DNA of 64,000 nt. Source: Candidatus Poribacteria bacterium. Lineage in GTDB: Bacteria > Poribacteria > WGA-4E > WGA-3G. The stretch spans positions 62,001 to 126,000 of the forward strand of contig JAJDTM010000021.1 of NCBI GenBank assembly GCA_022827185.1, read 5' to 3'. Of this stretch, positions 35,673-44,212 are shown in pieces. The notes under the pieces were generated by a model. The model did no database searches. It was not told the origin of the DNA and worked only from the letters and a program-made list of their open reading frames with translations. Positions within the stretch are counted from its first letter, which is position 1, and every line of letters begins with the position of its first letter. The position numbers and the translations under genes were made by a program.

Positions 35673-36770
35673 ATGGCAGATTATGAAGATAAAGGTTCAC
35701 AGATTCGAGTGACAAACCTTGAGGCTTATCCGATGGGTGTGAAAGCCTACGTTAAGATTGAAACGAACATGGGTGTTACGGGTTGGGGTGAGATCAATAA
35801 CATGGAGACGACCGTCACCTGTGAACTGGCGCGATCCTTATCCGAAATGATTATCGGGGAAAACCCGACGCGGATTGAGCATCACTGGCAACGCCTGTTT
35901 CGTGCGCATCGCAATATCCGAGGCGGCGGATTGATGGTGCATACGATCTCCGCGATTGATATGGCATTGTGGGATATTGCTGGAAAACTTTGGGAAGTGC
36001 CGGTATATCGCCTACTCGGTGGTCCCTGCCGCGATAAAATTTGGAAATATCCGAGTCCGAAAGCACTTAAAACCGGACCGGGCGGTTCTAAACCGTTCGC
36101 AGGCACCCCCGATGAGATCGCTGATATGGTTAAACGCGTGCATGATGCACGGGAGAAGGTCGGTTCCGATGGTGCCGTGATGTTTGATGCGCATAGTTGC
36201 CTGCCACCGCCCATCGTCAAACAGTTCGCGAGTTACCTGAAACCAGATGACCTACTTTTTCTTGAGGAAGCATGGGTGCCGGGCAATATTGAAGTGATGC
36301 GGAAAATCCGGGAATCCGTCCCTGTGCCACTTGCTACTGGCGAACGCGACCGCACAATATGGGAAGTTCGCGAAATCCTTGAAGCACAAGTGATTGATAT
36401 CCTTCAACCCGATGTTGGACACGGTGGTGGTATCACACAGGTGAAAAAGGTCGCTGCACTCGCGGAAGCGCACCACGTCCCGATCGCACCGCACTGCACG
36501 ATGTCTTATCTCGGTCTTACGGCGAGCTTCCACCTATCGGCTGCCGTGCCGTTTTTCCTTATCCACGAAGGCTATGAGAATGTACTGCCTGCGGGTGTTG
36601 CCCACAAAACATGGGAGATGGACGAGGAAGGCTATGTTTCGCTCCCTGAAGGACCTGGTTTGGGGGTCGAAGTGGATGAGGCAAAGGTTATTGAAGTCGG
36701 ACAGGATCAGGGGAGACGCTTCACATGGCCCAACAGCCGATTGGCAGACGGCTCCATCGCTGATTATTAG
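35673..36770 (+). CDS. Mandelate racemase/muconate lactonizing enzyme family (enolase superfamily) protein
   Basis: The 365-aa protein has the MR/MLE barrel metal ligands in MFDAHS (Asp), FLEEAW (Glu) and TGERDR (Glu), and a C-terminal His in APHCTMS. The layout resembles sugar-acid dehydratases such as D-galactonate dehydratase. It probably dehydrates or epimerises an acid sugar in a pathway with the divergent Gfo/Idh enzyme. AGAGGGG lies upstream of the ATG. Confidence 0.87.
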   Translation: MADYEDKGSQIRVTNLEAYPMGVKAYVKIETNMGVTGWGEINNMETTVTCELARSLSEMIIGENPTRIEHHWQRLFRAHRNIRGGGLMVHTISAIDMALWDIAGKLWEVPVYRLLGGPCRDKIWKYPSPKALKTGPGGSKPFAGTPDEIADMVKRVHDAREKVGSDGAVMFDAHSCLPPPIVKQFASYLKPDDLLFLEEAWVPGNIEVMRKIRESVPVPLATGERDRTIWEVREILEAQVIDILQPDVGHGGGITQVKKVAALAEAHHVPIAPHCTMSYLGLTASFHLSAAVPFFLIHEGYENVLPAGVAHKTWEMDEEGYVSLPEGPGLGVEVDEAKVIEVGQDQGRRFTWPNSRLADGSIADY

Positions 36771-36809
36771 AGGCAAAACATAAGTGCTCTCTTTTAATGG
36801 CGACGGTGG

Positions 36810-36840
36810 GATCCCTCCCGTTACTGGGAAGGGATCCCCA
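36810..36840. terminator. Hairpin after the enolase-superfamily gene
   Basis: GGGATCCCT is followed a few bases later by AGGGATCCC, forming a 9-bp stem. It sits between two convergent genes (enolase-superfamily and STAS). There is no clear U tract. Confidence 0.4.
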
Positions 36841-36942
36841 ACCGCGCTTTCTTCTGTGGGATTTTCACTGCGAAGCACTCCCTGTCGCGACATTTACTGA
36901 CCGCTCTCACTGCAAGGCGAGCTGATAACTGACAACTATTCT

Positions 36943-37308
36943 TCAGGAGTGCTGTAGCAAGGCAGCAACGGCAGCGTCTTCACTTTTGAAGCATTTAAGA
37001 ACGGCGATTAATCCGGTTCTGACAATGACGTTTCTGATATGCTTTTTCATATTAATGACCGCAATTCTACCACCACATGGAAGGATTTCGGTGTGGATTT
37101 TCATAAGCATACCGAGTCCCGCACCGTCTATTCGAGTTACTTCTCTAAAGTCAAACACAAGTCTTGGAGATGAGGTGTGTCTGATGAGCACCTCCTCTAC
37201 AGTTTCCAAAACCTTTTTGGTACTCGGGGAGAGCACTCTACCCTTCAGCCTAAAAATAACGACTTCTTCTTTCTCACATACAGTGATTTTCACAGTATGT
37301 ACCCCCAA
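36943..37308 (-). CDS. STAS-domain protein (anti-anti-sigma-like)
   Basis: The 121-aa single STAS domain has the core VFDFREVTRIDGAGLGMLMK. In classical anti-sigma-factor antagonists (SpoIIAA, RsbV) the loop reads D-S-S-G with a phosphorylated Ser; here it is D-G-A-G, so phospho-switching at that place is unlikely. Possible roles are constitutive antagonist or a scaffold. No partner kinase is adjacent. Confidence 0.82.
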   Translation of the reverse strand: MGVHTVKITVCEKEEVVIFRLKGRVLSPSTKKVLETVEEVLIRHTSSPRLVFDFREVTRIDGAGLGMLMKIHTEILPCGGRIAVINMKKHIRNVIVRTGLIAVLKCFKSEDAAVAALLQHS

Positions 37309-37859
37309 TGCTGCTGATCATTTGCGTCAAGTGTGAGTTTCTCCAATCATCACTAAAGTGATTCAAAGAAAGCAATAACTGCTCTCAGATAGATTGAAAA
37401 ATGCTTCCTTCGCTTTCAGCACCTCACCACCGTATCAGGGGGGGTAGGGGATTAACCCCTAAATCCCCTACCCCAATCCCCAACGTCCCATATCCGCTAT
37501 CACGGATAGGGACTTTGGAGGCTTTGCAAAGAGTTAAATGATATTAGGACAATTTCAATAATTTGTATATTTTATAATTAATCGTCCTAATATCAGTAAA
37601 TTATACTTTATCCTGATTGATAAGTCAAATTAAATTTGCAGAAAATTGCTTAATTCGCTCAAGAAATGTCTATTAAATTCAGAAAATAAAATTGTACAAC
37701 TAAAAATTTTTTTCTGTTTTTTAAAATTTCTGCTACCTAATTTTCGGGTCCGAAAAACTTGAATCAGAGAGATAATTTTTGATATAATATTAATTAACGA
37801 TAGTGGTGGTACCCGTCAGTCCGAGAATAGATGCTGCAATTCAGTTTAGGAGGCTCCCA
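37309..37859. other. 551-bp gene-free, AT-rich gap with two perfect inverted repeats
   Basis: No gene is visible. A perfect 13-bp inverted repeat GGGGTAGGGGATT / AATCCCCTACCCC (37441-37453, 37462-37474) has an 8-nt loop. A perfect 11-bp pair GATATTAGGAC / GTCCTAATATC (37540-37550, 37584-37594) is 33 bp apart. From about 37540 to 37800 the base composition is far more AT-rich than the surroundings. A promoter (37759-37788) leads to the large gene at 37860. Confidence 0.7.
37759..37788 (+). promoter_or_regulatory. Sigma70-type promoter for the 1076-aa protein gene
   Basis: TTGAAT (37759-37764) and a consensus TATAAT (37783-37788) are 18 bp apart in the AT-rich gap, about 70 bp before the chosen start. 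The upstream inverted repeat could be an operator. Confidence 0.55.
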
Positions 37860-40800
37860 GTGGCGATGAATTCTCTGCAAGACATTGTTCAGCGCTGTCA
37901 TCAACGGCATGAAAAGCCTCTTCGACAACGCAAGACAGTGGCAACACCTGCGATGTATACAAAGGATCACCCGCACCAATACACGGTCTACTGTGCGCAC
38001 CGATACCCTGTCATGCTTCATGACTTAGAGCAAGCGGATATCTCATTCATGCCTATGGGACGCGCACCTTGGCATGATCGGGGTCCCGGGGATTTTAAGG
38101 GCAAGCGATTCTTGAAACGCCAAGGCATAACGGACTGGGGCATTAAACGATGGGATGCCTCGTGGGGCATTCAGCTCCATACAGGCATTCCTTCGGATCG
38201 CAATGGCGCGCGATGGCACGATCTCCACTTCAAGTATGAGGCGATCTGTGCTGCGCCAGATGCCGTTGTCGCTTGTGTTGAGGCACTCATCAATATTGTT
38301 AATAACCCGCTTTTGACATTAGGGAAGTCTGGCGGACTCCGCTTCTCCTGCAGAGTCCAGGATTATCTACACCCGAATACCGAAGCGGCGAAGTTGTATA
38401 TCTATAAGGATACCCTGACACCAGAAGATACGTATCAACGGGACGTGTATCTCGAAATATTTGGCGAAGAAGGACACACACGCTGGGATGCACGCTATGA
38501 GATATTGATTGGTGATCTGTTAGTTCCACCGGTCGTTGACAAAGAGGTCCTCTTTGCCCCTATTGATGCCCTCCGTGCGAAATTTCATGAACCCGCCCCT
38601 GATGACACAGAACCGAAACAAATTGTCACCCGGCTGCCGCTATCGCTCGGTTCAGAGCACCTTGATCTCGCAAAAGAGGCGTTCTTGCGACGTGGATTTT
38701 CTTATGTCCGACGAGAGGATGGTCTCTATTATTGGACGCAACCTGAAGGCACTATTGGCAGTGAAGATGTCCTACTATCGGAAAGAGATGGGGTCGTATG
38801 GGTCCGCGCATTTACATCTGATACCGGGCTGCCGACGCAGTCCACACCAATCACAGAGGTGTGGGACGATACAGGTATTCCGTCCCCGATAGATGCTACA
38901 AGCACCCGTGTCCCCGTGAAAGTGAAACAGGTACGAGAAGATGAACTCAGCCCCTTGGCGATAAAGCGTCCGCCTCCGGTGTTAGGACAGCACGATAACA
39001 CCGAAAACGATGAAATACTCCAAAGGAATGTGTTTCAGATAGAAAGCATTTTCGACCAAGGCGTACGTATTCTTGGCGTTATTACAGGGATAGGTCCCTG
39101 GGACGAACAGGCACAGGACTCATATTTCCTCAGCGGCGGCGTAATTTCCGTAAATACGCCGGAAGCTAAATTCGCAGAAAGCGCGGAGCAATACTTTCGG
39201 AAACAGAATATACCATCGGTGGTTTACTGGAAACCGCGAACACACCTCTGGGAACAGGTAAAAGACATTCCGGCTGATGTCCGTATGAAAACCCCCTTCC
39301 AACACGGAAATGTCTGTGAAGATCCAGAACGCTGTTCCGCGCTTGAAGAAAAAGGTGGGAATCCGAGTGAAAGTATTTGTCCACAGTGTCCCGTCTATAC
39401 AGAGTGTCAGCAGCGTGGATATTTATCGCAATTCGCCGCATTACGAAGTGCGAAAATCCAAATGTTGACGATCCCACAACTGTTTTTTGATCCCCAATAT
39501 ACCGAATTCGTAGAACAGATTCTCAAACCAGAAGGTGAAACCGAACGACTTTGTGTTCTCAACCAACAGCGCACACACGACTTATTCCTCGAGTGTCAAC
39601 TCTCAAAAAACGTTATGGAGGAATGGGCGACGCACTGGCAAGGCTGTGCCTTAGGAAATTTCGCCAAAACATTGCTGAGCGCGCTGGAAATTAAAGACAA
39701 ACTTTATGGCGATGCCGTTAAAGGCGTGCGTGCAGCGATGCAGACTTTTGAATGGCAGGAGGAAACACTTATCCAGCAGATGTGTCAAGTGAGAGTGCGT
39801 GTTAGTGGAGATCTGAAAGTCGCTATGCCGATGACGCAAGCGATTGCATTAGGGATCTTGGATACAGAGACTGTAGAGAGCCTTCAGGCATTTCCAACCG
39901 TCTATCGGGAACAAGGCTGGACATTTTGGCACCAACTCAAGCGTTTCTTCGCGCATTACACGCGAGATGCCGATGCACCGATTCGCTGGGATGGTGAAAT
40001 CCTGCGGTTTTGGGTGCCACCCGTGCTTCATGCGAACGTTAAACGGCTTCTGTTGGTATCCTCCGTATTCTCAGAGCAACATCTCCACAGAGTGTTCTCC
40101 GATGAAAACTTTGAGTCCTATTGGACCGAACCCATACCGTGGAGTCCAGGAAACCGCGTCTTTCAGGTTCGCACAGGCATCTATCCAGAAACCATCCTCG
40201 ACTACCACAACTGGAGAAATGTGAGTGTCTCTGAAACAGGACAACGTTTTCTGCACGGAATCCACACCGAGCTTGAGGCAGATTTAAGCGTTAAACACGG
40301 GATTATAACCAATAAAGATATTGCCAGACGCTTGGGCGACATCGCAAAGGAAAGGAACGTCTGCTTCGTAGATGATTTCCAGAAGGTGAGCGTGTCTGAC
40401 ACACTTTCTGAAGTGGCAGATGTCGTTTGGGTCGTTGGAACACCGCGACGACCAACGACGGCTATTTGGCGGCGCGCCCAGATGTTGTTTGGCAACGATG
40501 TGGAACCGATCTCTTATGAAGACGAAATAGAATCGGGAACCTACAAAGACCCGCGACTCCAAAGTATTTATGAAGAAGAAGCCGTTTATGCACTCACAGA
40601 GGTTATTGTACAGGCTGAGTTGGATCGATTAACGGATAGGCGGATTGTGTTGATCACCGGATTGCCACTTCCGAACATTACCGATAGACCGGAAACTTCC
40701 ATCTTTGACTGGGAAGATTTTGAGATTGCCGGTGGATTAGATAAACTTCCTGAGGCGATAGCGATACGCGAACGCTTTGAACAGGAACGTGAAAATCTAT

Positions 40801-41090
40801 CGGCTGAGTCGAGTCGGGAAGAAGTTCAGCGCGTTTTAGGTTGCTCCGAAAGACAGGCGAACCGAGTGTTGCAAAGACTGAGAGGCGGGAATATCCCGCG
40901 CGTGCCTTTCCGACAGCAAATTCTTTCCTTACTTACGGATGGTGAGAAAAAAACAGCCGAACTGATTGCCGCCATTGACGGACATCCTGAGGCGATACAA
41001 CATGAACTCGCGCGTCTTGTGGATGCCGGTGAGATCGTCAGAATCCGGCGCGGTGTATATGCTTTGCTGGTCAAAGACATCAAACGATAA
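37860..41090 (+). CDS. Large protein with cysteine cluster and C-terminal winged helices, possible helicase/primase-like
   Basis: I do not recognise this gene firmly. The start is GTG 37860, 6 nt after AGGAGG (37848-37853), giving 1076 aa. A cysteine cluster (Cys486-x5-Cys492-x14-Cys507-x2-Cys510-x5-Cys516; includes CPQCPVYTEC) suggests Fe-S or zinc binding, as in some helicases and primases. The C-terminal third has EVADVVWVVGTPRRP and RIVLITGLPLPNITDR, which look like an SF2 helicase second lobe, but no Walker A (GxxxxGK) is visible. An HTH (EVQRVLGCSERQANRVLQRL) and a winged helix (ILSLLTDGEKKTAELIAAI) end the protein. A DNA-processing or mobile-element role is inferred. Confidence 0.5.
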   Translation: MAMNSLQDIVQRCHQRHEKPLRQRKTVATPAMYTKDHPHQYTVYCAHRYPVMLHDLEQADISFMPMGRAPWHDRGPGDFKGKRFLKRQGITDWGIKRWDASWGIQLHTGIPSDRNGARWHDLHFKYEAICAAPDAVVACVEALINIVNNPLLTLGKSGGLRFSCRVQDYLHPNTEAAKLYIYKDTLTPEDTYQRDVYLEIFGEEGHTRWDARYEILIGDLLVPPVVDKEVLFAPIDALRAKFHEPAPDDTEPKQIVTRLPLSLGSEHLDLAKEAFLRRGFSYVRREDGLYYWTQPEGTIGSEDVLLSERDGVVWVRAFTSDTGLPTQSTPITEVWDDTGIPSPIDATSTRVPVKVKQVREDELSPLAIKRPPPVLGQHDNTENDEILQRNVFQIESIFDQGVRILGVITGIGPWDEQAQDSYFLSGGVISVNTPEAKFAESAEQYFRKQNIPSVVYWKPRTHLWEQVKDIPADVRMKTPFQHGNVCEDPERCSALEEKGGNPSESICPQCPVYTECQQRGYLSQFAALRSAKIQMLTIPQLFFDPQYTEFVEQILKPEGETERLCVLNQQRTHDLFLECQLSKNVMEEWATHWQGCALGNFAKTLLSALEIKDKLYGDAVKGVRAAMQTFEWQEETLIQQMCQVRVRVSGDLKVAMPMTQAIALGILDTETVESLQAFPTVYREQGWTFWHQLKRFFAHYTRDADAPIRWDGEILRFWVPPVLHANVKRLLLVSSVFSEQHLHRVFSDENFESYWTEPIPWSPGNRVFQVRTGIYPETILDYHNWRNVSVSETGQRFLHGIHTELEADLSVKHGIITNKDIARRLGDIAKERNVCFVDDFQKVSVSDTLSEVADVVWVVGTPRRPTTAIWRRAQMLFGNDVEPISYEDEIESGTYKDPRLQSIYEEEAVYALTEVIVQAELDRLTDRRIVLITGLPLPNITDRPETSIFDWEDFEIAGGLDKLPEAIAIRERFEQERENLSAESSREEVQRVLGCSERQANRVLQRLRGGNIPRVPFRQQILSLLTDGEKKTAELIAAIDGHPEAIQHELARLVDAGEIVRIRRGVYALLVKDIKR

Positions 41091-41180
41091 AGGGGCTTCT
41101 CCCATCTTTCCGCCCTTCCTAAGTCCTATTGTTGTACATCTCTCCATTTTCCCATCAACAAAAAAATTTTCATAAAAATG

Positions 41181-41215
41181 CATTTTATGCAACCTTTCCT
41201 GTGTTAAAACACGAC
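41181..41215 (+). promoter_or_regulatory. ECF-type promoter upstream of the sigma-M61 fusion, copy 1
   Basis: The 20-base block CATTTTATGCAACCTTTCCT (41181-41200) is identical to 59197-59216. The -35-like GCAACC (41189-41194) is 17 bp from CGAC (41212-41215), ECF-like spacing. Both copies precede homologous ECF sigma genes, which suggests autoregulation. Confidence 0.6.
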
Positions 41216-41251
41216 ATAACATCTTGAGGCAATTTACTTTGGAGGATGGTC

Positions 41252-44212
41252 ATGAAAAACGAAGATGTCGGGCTGATTCAACGCATCTTATCAGGTGATG
41301 ATAGCGCGTTCACCGCACTCGTAGATAGGCATCGTGAATGGATTCATTCGCTCGCATGGCGTGAAATCGGTGACTTCCATGCGGCACAAGAAATTACACA
41401 GGATACCTTCATCCAAGCATTTAAATCGCTGCCTACCTTAAGGGATCACAATCGTTTTTTGGGGTGGTTGTACGTCATAGCGAAGCGGCAATGCATCGAA
41501 TGGTTACGAAGGAAACCAGCCACAATGCAGTCGTTAGACGCAATGTCAAAAATTGAATTGGAGCAACTGTTCTATACACGACACCTTGAGAAAGAGCAGG
41601 CACAAGCGTCGACAGGAGAACTGCGCGATGTCGTAGAACGCCTCCTCCGAAAGTTGCCAGAAACCGAACGTTCTGTGATGGTATTGCACTATTTCAGTGG
41701 CTTGACGTGTGAAGAGGTGAGTGCGCGTTTAAACGTATCGCTGAACACAGTGAAGAGTCGACTCTATCGTGCACGGAAACGATTGGAGCAGGAGGAGCCG
41801 ATGCTTCGCGAAAATTTGGGTGCCAATTTATTAAAAAGTGAACCACGATACATTAGCGTTCAGGCGACCGCAGCAACAGAGACCGGAGAACATATCGCGG
41901 AAGGCGGTTTTGATCTTTGCGAGACAGATAAGGTTTTTACGTCTATCAGTTCTCGCACGATGGGGGTAGGCGACTATCCGAGACCGATGTACATGCTGCT
42001 ACACTATGTTAATCACGGCAGTGATATTGACCTCTTTAAATTTCCGTTGGTTGATGGAAGTTGTTGGAAACAGGAAGGTCCCCACAAATCAGAAGTAACG
42101 ACAACCTTGGAAGGGGACCGTGAAACAGTCAAAGTCTCCGCTGGTATTTTCCGAGCGTGCATGAAACATAAAACCGTCTTCACAAACGCGGATGTTGACG
42201 AGCCAGATGCCGAATCGCAAAACGCGTTTATAAACGGCACGCGTTACCTGTGGTTCGCTATGGGCGTTGGACTTGTGAAGATGCGGTATGAGCATGCCAA
42301 CGGTGTCGTTACAGAAGCCGAATTGCTTGCGTGTAAGATTCCCGTTGAATCACAAAGCTATCTCCCTGTTGAAATTGGCGCGGAATGGACTTACAGATGG
42401 CACAGCGATTATCGTGAGGAAGCCCTTATTGAGGATTGGTGTGTCATTAGAAATTTCAGTGAACCTAAGGAGCTTGATAACCCGATGGAGTTTGCGTCGG
42501 CAAGGTATGAGGTCAAAGTGGATGCCGATGAACCGCGCGTCGCGCATGTCAAGTGCGCACTAACGCCGAAAGTCGGCAGTGGTGCTAAAGCGGAGCGGAA
42601 GCTGCTGCGATTATCCATGAGCCATTTTGGTACGGAGTGGTTGTACGATGGATATGCCCGGTATCTTCAAGACTTAACAGTCATTGATGCTAACGGAAAT
42701 ACATTACGAGTAGAAGAAATTGGTAAGACGCAGTGGATCGTTGAAGTTCAAGATGAATCACCTGTGACGTTGGACTATAAAGTGCTGCTCAATCATGATG
42801 AACGGGAGTGGCCCTTTGGCAGGAATGAGGCACCGTACGCCCAAGCGGATTGCGTGTTCTGGCCCGGGTATGCGCTGTTTATCGTCGGTGAAGTGAAGGA
42901 TATTAAACTAAAAGTTGACGTACCTGACAATTGGCACGTCTCAACGCATTGGGAACAGGTTACCTCGGATGGACATCGTTTCGTATGCGAAGATCAGGAC
43001 GATCTGATGTTTGCGTATCTTGTGCTTGGGGAATACTGTAAAGGTTGTGCAAAAGTCGGAGATACGGAGGTTGTGGTTGCTCTGGGTGGACGTTTTAAAG
43101 CGTCTATATCCGAAGTACAGGGGACTGTTGAGGGACTGCTGAAAGGCTATGCAACCGTATACGGTGGTACGCCAAAGGGACGGATACTGTTTGTCGCGAA
43201 CCCTTATGGCGAAAAAGGACATCTCGGCGGTGGGGCGTCTGGGCGCAGTATCACTGCACATATAGGTGACGAATTAGATGAAGCGAGTAGACGTTTTTGG
43301 CTGCCGCTGGTTTCACACGTGGTCGGTTATGTCTGGGTTGGACGCGGCGGTATCAATTCTAAAGAGCAGGAATATTGGTTCGTTGCCGGTTTCACGGAAT
43401 ATTATTCAGAAATCGTTGCGCCGCGCCTTGGACTTGCGTCTGAAAATGATTTTCTTAGGAATCTTGAACGGATATGGAAGGCGTACCTGTCTCGGCAAGG
43501 CGAGCTCTCTATCCGCGAAGCAGGCGAAGACAAATCCGCTAACCGTGAACTCGTTTATGATGGTGGTTGTTTAGTCGCGGCTGCTTTGGATTTGCAGATT
43601 CGCAAACGGACGCAAAATCGAAGCAGTTTGGACGATGTAATGCAGCAGATGTATCGTGAGTTCGGCCCCACCGATGATTTATTCACGGTGAACGACATCA
43701 TTAGGATTGTCAGCCAGATTGCGGGTGAAAATTTTAAGCCTTTCTTCAATGAATATGTGGCAGGGACAGAGCGATTACCCTTAGAAGAATACTTTACAGA
43801 CGCGGGTTTGGATGTTGAAATAGCGTTTGGCGAAAGACTGCCGAGTCTTGAACATATTCTCTTTCAGATGCTTGAGATTAAATCACTTGGCGGTCCAACA
43901 GGCGGCGGCATGTTCATCCACCATTCACCACAGTATCAGGATGATGACAACCTCATAGGCATCAACGGCACACCGGTGAAATTTTTTGACGACATCAGAA
44001 GGGTTGCCAAAGATTGGAAATCCGGTGACGTAGTGGAGCTAACCCTTGAAAGAGAGGGTGAAGAAATTGTCCTGCCGATCACATTAGCAGGTGATACCTC
44101 TAAAAGACCGCCGTTGGAACCGGGTATTATTGATGTCGCTATCACAAAAAGACCAGATCGCACGGACTTACAACGCGCGATCTGGTCGGGAATGTTAGGA
44201 GAAAATAATTGA
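41252..44212 (+). CDS. ECF sigma factor fused to inactive M61-like peptidase with PDZ domain
   Basis: Residues 1-185 are a full ECF sigma factor (EITQDTFIQAFK; NVSLNTVKSRLYRARKRLE). Two beta-rich repeats (VSAGIFRACMKHKTVF, RYLWFAMGVGLVKM) follow, then an M61-like domain and a C-terminal PDZ-like domain. The zinc site is destroyed: HExxH is HVVGY (His689, Val, Tyr), and the third ligand motif EGFTEY is AGFTEY. Unlike the WD40 fusion it has no membrane span. It is probably a cytosolic pseudo-enzyme sensor joined to sigma. The start is ATG 41252, 6 nt after GGAGG, matching the paralogue at 59269. The gene ends in a 4-bp overlap with the next. Confidence 0.85.
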   Translation: MKNEDVGLIQRILSGDDSAFTALVDRHREWIHSLAWREIGDFHAAQEITQDTFIQAFKSLPTLRDHNRFLGWLYVIAKRQCIEWLRRKPATMQSLDAMSKIELEQLFYTRHLEKEQAQASTGELRDVVERLLRKLPETERSVMVLHYFSGLTCEEVSARLNVSLNTVKSRLYRARKRLEQEEPMLRENLGANLLKSEPRYISVQATAATETGEHIAEGGFDLCETDKVFTSISSRTMGVGDYPRPMYMLLHYVNHGSDIDLFKFPLVDGSCWKQEGPHKSEVTTTLEGDRETVKVSAGIFRACMKHKTVFTNADVDEPDAESQNAFINGTRYLWFAMGVGLVKMRYEHANGVVTEAELLACKIPVESQSYLPVEIGAEWTYRWHSDYREEALIEDWCVIRNFSEPKELDNPMEFASARYEVKVDADEPRVAHVKCALTPKVGSGAKAERKLLRLSMSHFGTEWLYDGYARYLQDLTVIDANGNTLRVEEIGKTQWIVEVQDESPVTLDYKVLLNHDEREWPFGRNEAPYAQADCVFWPGYALFIVGEVKDIKLKVDVPDNWHVSTHWEQVTSDGHRFVCEDQDDLMFAYLVLGEYCKGCAKVGDTEVVVALGGRFKASISEVQGTVEGLLKGYATVYGGTPKGRILFVANPYGEKGHLGGGASGRSITAHIGDELDEASRRFWLPLVSHVVGYVWVGRGGINSKEQEYWFVAGFTEYYSEIVAPRLGLASENDFLRNLERIWKAYLSRQGELSIREAGEDKSANRELVYDGGCLVAAALDLQIRKRTQNRSSLDDVMQQMYREFGPTDDLFTVNDIIRIVSQIAGENFKPFFNEYVAGTERLPLEEYFTDAGLDVEIAFGERLPSLEHILFQMLEIKSLGGPTGGGMFIHHSPQYQDDDNLIGINGTPVKFFDDIRRVAKDWKSGDVVELTLEREGEEIVLPITLAGDTSKRPPLEPGIIDVAITKRPDRTDLQRAIWSGMLGENN

